A stretch of 64,000 nt of DNA from the NCBI GenBank assembly GCA_030770425.1, contig JASJFT010000001.1, positions 248,001 through 312,000 of the forward strand. The letters are read 5' to 3'. A program made the position numbers and the translations under genes. Shown here piece after piece: positions 55,147-64,000 of this stretch; positions within the stretch are counted from its first letter, which is position 1; each line of letters begins with the position of its first letter. This stretch comes from Darksidea phi (taxonomy: Eukaryota; Ascomycota; Dothideomycetes; Pleosporales; Lentitheciaceae). Under the pieces are notes generated by a model. That model did not search any database, had not been told where the DNA came from, and worked only from the letters and a program-made list of their open reading frames with translations.

Positions 55147-58100
55147 TCAGATAGCCTCCCCAATCCCATCGCCCCTCCCCTCACCGTTCGATGTCGATCG
55201 ATCGATATCAAACGGACTCGCTAGCGGCGTGGGATGACTGATGCTGTCCTTCCGCGCCTTTCCCTTTCCCTTCATGAAATCCATTCTGGCCGGCAGGTTA
55301 TTTGTAATCGCCGTCCTGAGAGAGCTCCCACTAACATTGCGTGAATGCGTGGGAGTGGCTATTCTAGAGCGGGACGAGGCGGTTGGAGCGGCGAAGTTGT
55401 TTGTGTTAAAGGTCGTCGGATTTTGGGGCTGGTTCTCGACCTTGTTGTTGGAAGAGATGCTGGCGTTGCGAGTTGGTGTCATTGAGATGGGGGATTTGAT
55501 CGATGCGGCGCTGGCGTGGGATTTGGAAGCTGGCACCGCGGTGCTGAAGTAAGAACCCTTCGAAGTATCTATCGGTGACACAGGGCTCGTAACAGGCGTG
55601 GTAGAAGCCATGGTCCCACCCACACCCGTCCTCAACATCGGGCCCACGGTCTTCATAGTAGTATTCCTCGTAATTGAGCAACTCGTCGGCGGTACACTCG
55701 CCGTCGGTGTGATAAGCGCGGGATTGTGTGGGGATCCCATAGCAATCACGAAAGGCACATTTGCGCTCGACGACGTACTTGGTCTCCGAGATGGCGAGGA
55801 AGGCACCGCTGTGGGATGAAAATTGATGGTGCTGGATACGGTTGAGCCTTCGCGGGAGCGAAATACTACCGGTGGGGGAATTGCTGAGCTAGTTGTTGAG
55901 CTACTTGATCGGAGGGTTTCCTTCGCCGTGGGAGGAGCGGGAATATTTGAGGTTGCCGAGTTTGAGAGCTTGCGCTCTGGACCATGTTGTGTGGGTTGTG
56001 TCCGGTCAGGAGAGTTCCGCAGAGCTTCTGCCATCACGTCCATCCGAGGGGGTGTGCGTAGACCTGAAGTTGCTGCTTGATCTCCACTTATTGAGGATTC
56101 GAAGAGGCCGATGCGCGGGCGCGGTGGCCGCTCTGGTGTCATCTTTCCTTTCACTGGATCTGGGTTTGAGTTTGATCGGCTACGGCTCTTCTCCGCGCGT
56201 TTCGGATTGTCATTGTTCGATAGAGCCCTCTCAGATGTCATCTTTCCTTTCACTGGATCTGGGTTTGAGTTCGATCGGCTACGGCTCTTCTCCGCGCGTT
56301 TCGGATTGTCATTGTTCGATAGAGCCCTCTCAAATGTCTTTGGCTGCGTGTACAGCGGGAGCATAGTTTCGCTCCTACTCCGCTGAGTGCCGTGTGTCCT
56401 TGGGGCCGCCGGCGTGCTAAGAGGGAAGTTTGTGGCTAGCTCGCCGAATTTCTCTTGATCAGGCGATGGCGGCTAGGGCAGTCAGTATCGCTAGAGATCT
56501 CTTCGGTGAGATTGCCCTTACCGTAGGCTTTCGACGCTCCGGTGAGAGCCTTGCCACGGACCTAGGAGAGATACCGGGGTCCACATTGTCAGCTTCGTTC
56601 GCAGTATTGATGCCTTTCCTGCGAGTTGGAGTTTGAGGCATCTTTGACAGCTTTAGATCAAGATGCTTCGGGACGCGCTTGGTAGAAGTTTTGGCTGCCT
56701 CCGTTCGGACTACCTCTGTCTCAAGCGTAGTCGGCGGTGTTATTGGCCGGTCTATGGATATATTGGCAGAGACCGGACCCGTGGAAACAGGAGATGGCGT
56801 AGCTGAGATCCCGAGGCCAGGATTTCCCGGAAGGAACTTTGCGCGAATGGGTGTGTCAATAGACCGGCAAACGGATGGATCGGGAGATTCGACGTCGCCC
56901 GGTCTACTGCCATAGCTGCCCATTTGTGCTGCTATCTTCTTCAGCTTCTTGATGTCTGATTTATAGCCTCTGCAATCTAGTTTGAAGTAGATGATCTCGC
57001 GGACATAGAAATCAATCTCCTTTCGCAAGTCCTGTATTCTTGTCTCAGGGTCGTCGACGAATTGCAACCCTTTTTGTTTGAATTTCTCCTTCTTCAGACG
57101 CTTCTGGAGTCTGTCAATCCACCGATCGATGTCATCTTTCGAAGCAAGCGTCGCTAGGTCGGGAAGTGGATCGTCTTGCACGTCAGCATATAGCGTGAAC
57201 GTCGCATGTCGTTTCACTTCGGCCTCTAGAAGCAGCTTGTGGTGGTCCAGCTGTCTTTCAACCATCGCCAACGCCTTGTTCTTTTCTGCAATAATGGTTT
57301 CACGTCGGATAATAGCAGTGCGCAGCTCATCAATGTGAATGTCATCCTGCTTAGTTTTCGTGAGCAACTGTCCCTGGATTTCCAGTTGGAGATTCAATTC
57401 TCGGCGTTCACTTTGCAGCTGCTCATAGCTTCGGCGCAATCGGTCCAGTTCCACATCAACTGCTGCGTTCCGCCTATCTTTTTCACGAATCTGCTCTTGC
57501 AGCCGCTCGATGTGCGCAATGAAAGCGGCGAGTGTTTTCGGTTCATCAGTCTCATTCTCGTTGATTGGGGACTCGTTTGCGAAAACAGTGCTCATGCTAG
57601 TGCGCGTGCTCTGACGATTGTCGACCGGTTGGGAAGGAAGCTGGATACCAGGCAGTGGTTTCGGGTCGAAAATTGATCTCTGCATCCGCAGGTTGAACAG
57701 CACCTCCTCTGCATCCACCTTGTCACAATTAGCCATTTCCAGTCGATGCTCGAGGTGGTTGATTGTGTTTTGCAGGGCCAGCGTGCTCTTCTCCAGTTGT
57801 TCGACTCTGCTTGCCTTTTTCTGATACTCATCGCACGTCTCTTGAATCTCGTCCAGCATGCGCTTCTGGTTCCTCTCTGCCTCTTTGGACTGGTTGAGTT
57901 TCGCCATCAGCGACTCGACCTGCCTCTGCAGCGCCACGTTGTTTTGCTTGTACATGTTGAGCTCACGTATCACGTCGCCATTGCCGACCTCGGGGCGCCT
58001 CGCAACGCTCAACTTTCGTTTGAGACTCTCCATCTCGGGGCTGTCGCGCGGCCGCGCCGATGACGTGCGGGTCTGCTGCTCGAGCGCAGAATTGAAGGAC

Positions 58101-59902
58101 CTGATGGAACTGGCAGAGGTGGCGCCCGCCGTCGCCTGCGGCGTCTCCCGACTGGGCGATTGGGGTTGCTCGGTCGTGTCGAGCACGAACAAAAGATGGT
58201 TACTCGAAGCTGGGCAGAGTTTCAGTACTCGCTTGGGGTGACGGGTTGGAGGGGCAGGTGTGCGTGGTGGATGGGGCGGGGAAGCGGCGACGATGACGGT
58301 GAACTGGCATGGTGGGGCTTACCGTGGTGAAGGGTGCGCTGCGATTGCTGGTCCTCGAGCGCTTTGGTGTAGTTTCTGAGCGAGGCGACTTCTGCCGTAT
58401 GCGCGTCGGCGAGGCTCGCTATGTGGGCTTCGTGCGAAACCCTCAGACTCGCGAACTGCGCCTGCAGCGTCGAGATGGTCTGGTCCTGCGCGGTGATGGT
58501 CGCCTTCAACTCGTCTACCTGTTTACTGCGCGTTGTTGTTGAGGCCGGCGTCTCGGACGGGCTAAGCTGTCGAGTTTTAGCATCTTTGCTGGGAGTGAAG
58601 TGAATTACAGAGAGCCCATCGCATCCTTCCCGAGTCGCAAAACAGGCTGGCGACACTAGGTTGCGCCACAGATGGCCAAACACATGTTATCTATCTGGTA
58701 CGAGGGAAGGAAACAGCCAGCTCTGGTGAGCCCCTATCATATCGCCATGTTCTGTTTCCCAAGGCTCGTGGAGGTAACACTGACAGGATGGTGGAACATG
58801 AACACACGGGCTGAAACAGTTTCGTCATGCACGCAACGGCTCCAGCCGCTCGTCCAACAGGCAGAGAAGCGTAGTAGTATAAACAGACGTCACTTACTTC
58901 ATCTCGGTGAGCAGTTGAGCCACCACCAGTTCTCCTCCAGGGCTTTCCCTCTACAATTAGCGGCGACGGCTGCAGTGGATGATCCGCACCCACGCGCGCC
59001 CGAGACGAGTCGGCGCTACTCGTCTGGTCTTCATTTGTGGTTGACACAGAGCATGTGGTGAGTTTACTATCCGTGGAGGGCGAGGTAACAAGGTTGGGTC
59101 GCGATGGGGATCGTCTTTGCAGGCTCGCTTCACTCAAGCTTTTCTTATGCTGCGGCACTTTCGATGCAATTGGCTTAGCAGTGGTACTGGAGCTAAGGGC
59201 GTTCCCGCTGTGGACCGACCTCATTGTGTTCCTGGTGGAACCCGCAAAGGGCGGTGGGGAAGGGAATCCCTGATTATCAAGAAGAATGGACCCAGGGAGC
59301 TCGACTGGTTCTGGAGTAGACGGAAGAGACGTGGAACGTGGCCGACTGGGAAGAGGCTTATGTATCGAGGCAGAGGCAGGCGTCCCGGAGCATAGAGTGG
59401 CGCCGGCTGCTGGCGAGCGCAGCATGTCATCCACAACGGCCAGCAGATTGGATGCTGATTTGGACAGAGCGGCATATTGGTGGGCAGACGCGGGACTCAG
59501 GAAACTGCGGCTGTTGGTTTTGTAGTCCGGGGGTACGATAGTGAGGTTGAGAGGGCGTCGTCGTCGCGGTCCGGTACTCTGTTCTGGCGGTCAGCGAATG
59601 AACGAGCTACACACCGCAGACGCATCTGCAGCCACCCTGGCCGCGAGGTTGACAACGCTCGTCAGAGGGCTTGGTGCTGCACCACCACGTCGACGCGCCT
59701 CGCCTCATTTATCCCGTGTGACAGCGCATTGTCTCCCCACGAGATGGTATCGTACCTCGATGTTGTTCGCCAGAAGGACCTCCTTGCCATGGTCGCCCAC
59801 GCTCGTGTCGAGGATGGGCAAGAGACCCCCCGTGCGATGGTACGGCTCCGACGTGGACTGGCGCCCCTTGGACCAGGAGAAGAACTTGGTCCGAGTCGCC
59901 AT
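55147..59902 (-). CDS. Large coiled-coil protein, probably cytoskeleton-associated
   Basis: Five exons (59902-59756, 59578-58898, 58566-58323, 58209-56522, 56472-55147) encode 1,361 residues; introns of 177, 331, 113 and 49 bp keep frame. The start is MATRTKFFSWSKGRQSTSEP. Next come LNLTIVPPDYKTNSRSFLSP and KSASNLLAVVDDMLRSP, a Ser/Pro-rich part, a coiled coil from about residue 305 (VDELKATITAQDQTISTLQA) through about 750 (heptads in YKQNNVALQRQVESLMAKLN, LQNTINHLEHRLEMAN, DIHIDELRTAIIRRE), a conserved block LRKEIDFYVREIIYFKLDCR, and a disordered Ser/Thr/Pro-rich C-terminus. That C-terminus holds two tandem 33-residue units (SNNDNPKRAEKSRSRSNSNP). Domain type resembles spindle-pole or cell-end scaffolds, but no named family is claimed. 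Confidence 0.82.
56138..56335 (-). repeat. Two tandem 99-bp coding repeat units
   Basis: 56138-56236 and 56237-56335 are nearly identical (differences such as TTTGATC/TTCGATC and CAGAT/CAAAT). Each encodes 33 residues of the C-terminal tail, so the duplication keeps frame. Confidence 0.93.
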
Positions 59903-60619
59903 TTTGACGCGCAGCCGGTGGCGCTCATGGGCAAAGCCTGGGGGTCGAGGCTGACATTGGATGGGATGGAAGCATCGCAGCGAGGGAGCGACAAGAGTGA
60001 GGACAGCGCGATCGCAAAGCGTTGACGGGCAAGTATATCAATGGGATGGGGCACTGGTAAGAAAGAATGCTGCGCCCTGCAATGGCCATGTCGGCTGTTC
60101 TTCTACTGGCGTCTAGGAGCATTCATCATCTACAAGCATGCCCACTTGGGGTCGGAATCTCACCCGTCCGCTCTGGGCGGCGCATGGTTGACTGGGGGCC
60201 GGGCGATCGCCTGCGTAGCAACGCGAGACGAGTGGGCAAAGACGCAGAGATGGACACGCACTGAAACAACTCGGGGAACGATTGCGTGCAACCGTGGCTG
60301 CTGTTTCACCGGGTTGCTTGGAGCGCACGAATCGACGTCTGGCGGGCGGGCACGGCGAAAGCTCGGGCCGCGCTCCAGTAAATCTTTCCATCTCCAACGC
60401 GATCCATCGTGCTTCGATGCAGTAGCAGTGAACGGCGTGCGTCGTCGCATATCTGCCCTTGCCTGATAATGTCCGAGCCGCGCACAAACCGGCACGAGTT
60501 GCGCTCCTCTGGACACGTCACGCCCACCTGCTAGATTTTAGCAACGACACACCGAAGCGCCGTCCCCGCCCCCATCTCGAAGCGCCGGGCGTCGGTCACT
60601 TGCAGCAGCTGGTCCCAGC
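59903..60619. other. Divergent intergenic region
   Basis: About 715 bp between the coiled-coil gene and the FHA gene, which point away from each other. Many overlapping shadow frames occur because the DNA is GC-rich; none has a domain. Confidence 0.5.
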
Positions 60620-61975
60620 ATGGACCCCGCGCCGAACTCGAGAAGAGAGCAGGCCCGCGAGCTGTCACCATGGAGCGCACGACGTGCCCTGACGCAGCAG
60701 ATAAGTCGCGGGAATGGTCATGTCCCTGCGCCCACGCCAACTCGAGATGGAGGAAGACCGCGCGCCGCAGAAGAAGGGAATGGCACAGGGCAGAGCACCG
60801 ACGCTCGCTCTCCGCCGCGACGAGGAAGGTGGGATACGTCGCCTCCACGGAAGAAGTCTAGTGAACCCGAGAGAGAGGCTCCTCGAGAGCCCACAAGAGA
60901 GCGCAGGCCCAATGCCCGCAGCCGAGACGCCTCTCCGGAGCCGTACCGCAAGCCGCGAAGACAATCGAGAGAGAGGACGCGCGAGCGCTCAAGGGACAGG
61001 CACGGGGACAGGCACAGGGACAGGTCGCGAGACAGGTCGCGGGACAGACGGCGTGACCGATCCTTAGACAAGAGGCGAGACACATCAACAGACCGCAAGC
61101 GCAATCGCTCCAGTGAGAAGGTCAGGGATAGGCGGCGCGACCGTTCTAGGGACAAGAATAAGGAGGGGGTGAGGGAGAGGAAACGAGACCGTTCCCGAGA
61201 AAAGGAGAGGGACAGGCGAAGAGACCGCTCCAGAGACCGCTCCAGAGACCGCCATAGACGCCGCTCCCGCTCCCCTATTCCCTACCGCTCGAAACGTCGT
61301 ACTCGCTCTCCTTCCCGATCATCCTCCCCACCCCCAAAACGCAGCAAACGGACCCGCTCACCCTCGCGCTCTCCCGTACCGCGTTCCAAAAAGCCGCTTC
61401 CATCGCAGGAAATCTCTTTCCGCGGCACCAACAACAGCGAGCTTGCACCTACGAAATACGGCGGCGCGCCTGCCAACCTCGAGAAGCCCAACTTCAAGCC
61501 CACCGGCGTACTAGCGAAGGCCGCGAACAAAGTTGAGGGCACGAAGATATCGCTCAAGTACCATGAGCCGGCAGAAGCGCGAAAGCCCTCGCCGACACAG
61601 CAATGGCGTATGTTCGTGTTCAAAGGGGAGGATGTGGTGGATACCATCCAACTGCATACACGCAGTTGCTGGTTGCTCGGCCGCTCGCAACAAGTCGTTG
61701 ACTACGTGCTCGAGCATCCGAGTAGCAGTGGCCAGCATGCCGTTATTCAATTTCGCTACATACAAAAGACAGTGGAGGATGAATATGGTGTCAAGAAGCA
61801 GAAGGGCAGGGTGAAACCCTACATCATCGATCTCGAATCAAGCAATGGGACGGAATTGAACGGCGACCGGATTGAGACGTCAAGATATTTTGAGCTCCGG
61901 GACAAGGACATATTGAAGTTTGCGGGCAGTGAGCGCGAGTACGTGATTATGCTTCCCCCGCCCGAGGTCAAGTAG
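60620..61975 (+). CDS. PML1: SNIP1/Pml1-type FHA-domain protein (RES splicing complex)
   Basis: A single exon of 451 residues starts at the ATG at 60620. The N-terminal ~270 residues are dominated by Arg/Asp/Ser/Glu repeats (RDRSRDRSRDRRRDRS, RKRDRSREKERDRRRDRSRD), typical of splicing-associated proteins. The C-terminal FHA domain contains WRMFVFKGEDVVDTIQLH, CWLLGRSQQVVDYVLEHPSS, SGQHAVIQFRY and IIDLESSNGTELNGDRI, i.e. the GR, SxQH and NGT residues for phosphopeptide binding, and ends DILKFAGSEREYVIMLP. The FHA sequence matches Pml1/SNIP1/DDL. In yeast Pml1 joins Snu17 and Bud13 in the RES complex, aiding pre-mRNA retention and splicing. The N-terminal arginine-rich part is much longer than in yeast Pml1, like animal SNIP1. 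Confidence 0.92.
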   Translation: MDPAPNSRREQARELSPWSARRALTQQISRGNGHVPAPTPTRDGGRPRAAEEGNGTGQSTDARSPPRRGRWDTSPPRKKSSEPEREAPREPTRERRPNARSRDASPEPYRKPRRQSRERTRERSRDRHGDRHRDRSRDRSRDRRRDRSLDKRRDTSTDRKRNRSSEKVRDRRRDRSRDKNKEGVRERKRDRSREKERDRRRDRSRDRSRDRHRRRSRSPIPYRSKRRTRSPSRSSSPPPKRSKRTRSPSRSPVPRSKKPLPSQEISFRGTNNSELAPTKYGGAPANLEKPNFKPTGVLAKAANKVEGTKISLKYHEPAEARKPSPTQQWRMFVFKGEDVVDTIQLHTRSCWLLGRSQQVVDYVLEHPSSSGQHAVIQFRYIQKTVEDEYGVKKQKGRVKPYIIDLESSNGTELNGDRIETSRYFELRDKDILKFAGSEREYVIMLPPPEVK

Positions 61976-62988
61976 CCCTTGTTGGGGATCCGAGTAGGCT
62001 ACCTGCAAATGTCCGAGCATTTACAGCAAAAGTAGCCGTGATGAGGAATCGCCGTCTTGGAGCTCTGTCGACGCATGTTTGTGACTGTGTGGGACAAGCG
62101 GTGCCCTCTGGTGGTAAGGCGCGGCCAAGTCCGAAATGGAACGGGGGCGTTAGTCACGGCAGGCTCCAGCAGCCCCAAGGCAAAGTTTCCAGGCACCCTT
62201 TGATGCTACCTCGCAATATTCAAGTATTTTCAAAGTATCCCCACTGCTTAGCCAAACAATCTACATAATTTTAGAGTTGTTCGTGTTCAGAATGACAGCC
62301 TCGCTCCTTTCTTCCTTCTTCCCCTGCCTCACCCCACCATGTCATTTCATCCCCCACAAGAATAGCACTTCTGCAGCACCACTCCTCCAGTCTAACCCAT
62401 CTCTTCGAAAGAGTCTTTTCTTCCATTCCTCAGGCCTACTATATGGGCTCTCGCAATCGTCATTTTCAGATTCGCCCTCTTCGCCCTTCCCCGCGGCATT
62501 TCCTGGCTCTACGTAACCACTCACGAGGCTGAACCCAGCTTCCATCATTCGATCTTATACCGCTTGAGGAACGACTGGGGCGATTAAAACGCAGCCTTTG
62601 AGCTGTCAGGGGCTCGGCCCTGAATGCCTGGTCGCTGTTGGCCAATGGCAGATAAGTGGCTGTATTGGCGGCTTCGAAAGCTGTGGCGGAGCCCTACGTG
62701 CTCGGTTAGGCTTGTCTAGTAGCTCTATGTCCTCTCAAGCTTTTGCTCAGTCTGAGGCCACATTCCGCAAACACGGAAACATTACGGCTGAGCTCTAACC
62801 GTTCGGCTGGCGGTCGCAGCTGTGTACAAAACCATCGGGCACCCATCGCAGCCTTCTTGTATTACACTCACCCTCTCTCACATATCCGTAAGATCCATCC
62901 GCGATACATTCGTGCGACATTATACAATATGGACGATTGATTACGATTGGCGAGTCACGACTACCGTACCAAATATTCGGTTCCAGTC
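61976..62988. other. Intergenic region
   Basis: About 1 kb without a supported gene. It holds the FHA gene's 3' UTR and the promoter of the next gene; a C/T-rich stretch lies at 62300-62480. Confidence 0.5.
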
Positions 62989-64000
62989 ATGGACATCCCG
63001 CCAACTGAGCAGGAAGCCAAGTCACATATTGGACTGATTAGACGCGCAAAAGGCCTCGATGGGCCCGAAACGAATACCTCCGATCTTGAGAATGCGCTGA
63101 TCATGTAAGTGGGCCTGGACATGGATTAGTGTTCGTATGCGAACTAACTCTGACTCTCATAGCCTCTCAGAACAGCTCTATCAGAAGTCTACGCACTTTC
63201 TATCCGAACTGATACAGAATGCCGATGATAACTCTTACGAAACGTCCGCACCTACCCTAAACATCACCTTCACATACAGCAATAAAACACTCCGAATCGA
63301 CTGCAATGAGATTGGTTTCGGCAAGTCGAACGTTGAGGCCATATGCAAGATCGGACGGAGCACAAAGGCTAGCCTGGGAAATTCGACAAGATATATTGGG
63401 GAAAAAGGCATTGGTTTCAAATCGGTCTTCAAAGTTGCTGATGTCGTCTCAATTTCCTCCGGCCACTATTCCTTTAAGTTCGACAAAAAGGAGACGCTGG
63501 GCATGATTGCGCCGATCTGGGCCGAGTTTCCCGATCTTCGACTTCTACAGAACACCTCAGTTCTCCTGCAGCTGTCGGCTGATTACGACACCGGAGAACT
63601 CGAGGATGAGCTTAAATCCCTTGACCCTAGACTTCTGATGTTCCTGCGCAAACTCAAGCGAGTCAATGTGACAAGCTATGGCAAGTTTGGAAAAGTATGG
63701 CGCAGTTCTTTGGGACGCCATGATGCACCCCCATCCCTACAAGGGGCCAGCAGGGTCAACCTTCACCACGATGCTGCATTTTCGTCATTCGAGGTCATCA
63801 GATTCCCGGTATACGACATGCCGAAAGACATCAAACGTCTAGGCTGTACTGCTTCCGAGATCTTGCTGGCCTTTCCCGTCGGCCCGAGTGGTGAACCCTG
63901 GATTGCGCCACAGAAAGTTTATGCTTTCCTTCCTATAAGAGACCATGGCTTCAAGGTTGGTGTCCTCTTACCGCTGTTACAGATCATCAGCCCTGACATC
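62989..64000 (+). CDS. NO VEIN/sacsin-like protein with GHKL (HSP90-type) ATPase domain, 3'-partial
   Basis: Exon 1 62989-63104 and exon 2 from 63163 (58-bp intron) are visible; the gene runs off the right edge. The start ATG is MDIPPTEQEAKSHIGLIRR. After the splice, LSEQLYQKSTHFLSELIQNA and DDNSY form the N box of GHKL ATPases; IDCNEIGFGKSNVEAICKI then GRSTK is the NOV-type G1 region (NE.GF in place of DGxGF), and YIGEKGIGFKSVFKVAD is the G2 loop. About 320 residues of a normally 1,500-residue-plus protein are seen. Plant NO VEIN and animal sacsin use this domain in chaperone-like roles; the fungal members are uncharacterised. No break is visible so far. Confidence 0.88.

Noticed and set aside
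56459..58192. Coiled-coil gene ending at the TGA near 56459, separate from a second gene at 55147-56364
   Set aside because: A 49-bp GT-AG intron at 56473-56521 bypasses the stop and joins the frames; the summed length is a multiple of three.
60041..60600. Overlapping open frames between the coiled-coil and FHA genes
   Set aside because: All are shadows in GC-rich DNA, with no domain and inconsistent starts.
1..64000. CRISPR array, prophage or bacterial operon
   Set aside because: No spaced direct repeats of that kind; the genes are intron-containing and fungal.

Overview
This window looks like nuclear DNA of a filamentous ascomycete, most likely a Dothideomycete of the Pleosporales type. 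The evidence is many short GT-AG introns (about 45-110 bp), fungal-only families (HET domain, CFEM, Zn2Cys6 factors) and a transposon layer carrying the C-to-T / G-to-A scars of repeat-induced point mutation (RIP). Species is not determinable by eye. Gene models were built by hand; where I give exons, the summed coding length is a multiple of three.

Layout. 1-10.4 kb: 3' part of a delta-9 fatty acid desaturase with cytochrome b5 tail, a secreted GH27 alpha-galactosidase, a HET-domain gene, an allantoate-permease-type MFS transporter and a Zn2Cys6 regulator. 10.7-17.9 kb: gene-poor relic zone bounded by two leucine-type tRNA genes (one defective-looking), with an inverted pair of degenerate transposon copies, a T42 tract and broken ORFs. 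18-25 kb: quinolinate phosphoribosyltransferase, a broken enoyl-CoA hydratase/isomerase, a kinase-like gene, a pogo-like transposase relic, a small mitochondrial LEA-like protein and a type-B carboxylesterase. 25-28 kb: poorly supported hypotheticals. 28-41 kb: dense housekeeping block: LETM1-like protein, Nab3-like RNA-binding protein, DBR1 debranching enzyme, ICT1-like release factor, UTP6, CWH43. 41-43 kb: fragment of a SERAC1/NLR-like N-terminus and a CFEM protein. 43.9-51.2 kb: one complete, heavily RIPed Ty3/gypsy-type LTR retrotransposon with a GATAA target duplication. 51.5-64 kb: a membrane glycoprotein, a foldback element, a 1,361-aa coiled-coil protein, a Pml1/SNIP1-type FHA protein and the start of a NO VEIN/sacsin-like GHKL ATPase cut by the window edge.

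How genes relate. Several neighbours act in RNA metabolism (Nab3, DBR1, ICT1-like, UTP6; Pml1 further on); two divergent pairs share short intergenic promoters (DBR1/ICT1-like, UTP6/CWH43). The regulator and transporter at 6.3-10.4 kb may form a unit. I did not find a convincing undescribed multi-gene system. The most informative oddities are mirror-image RIP polarity between the two LTRs, a leucine-type tRNA with a UGA anticodon and shrunken variable arm, a GA-AG intron in DBR1, and a 17-bp tandem duplication breaking the enoyl-CoA hydratase-like gene.
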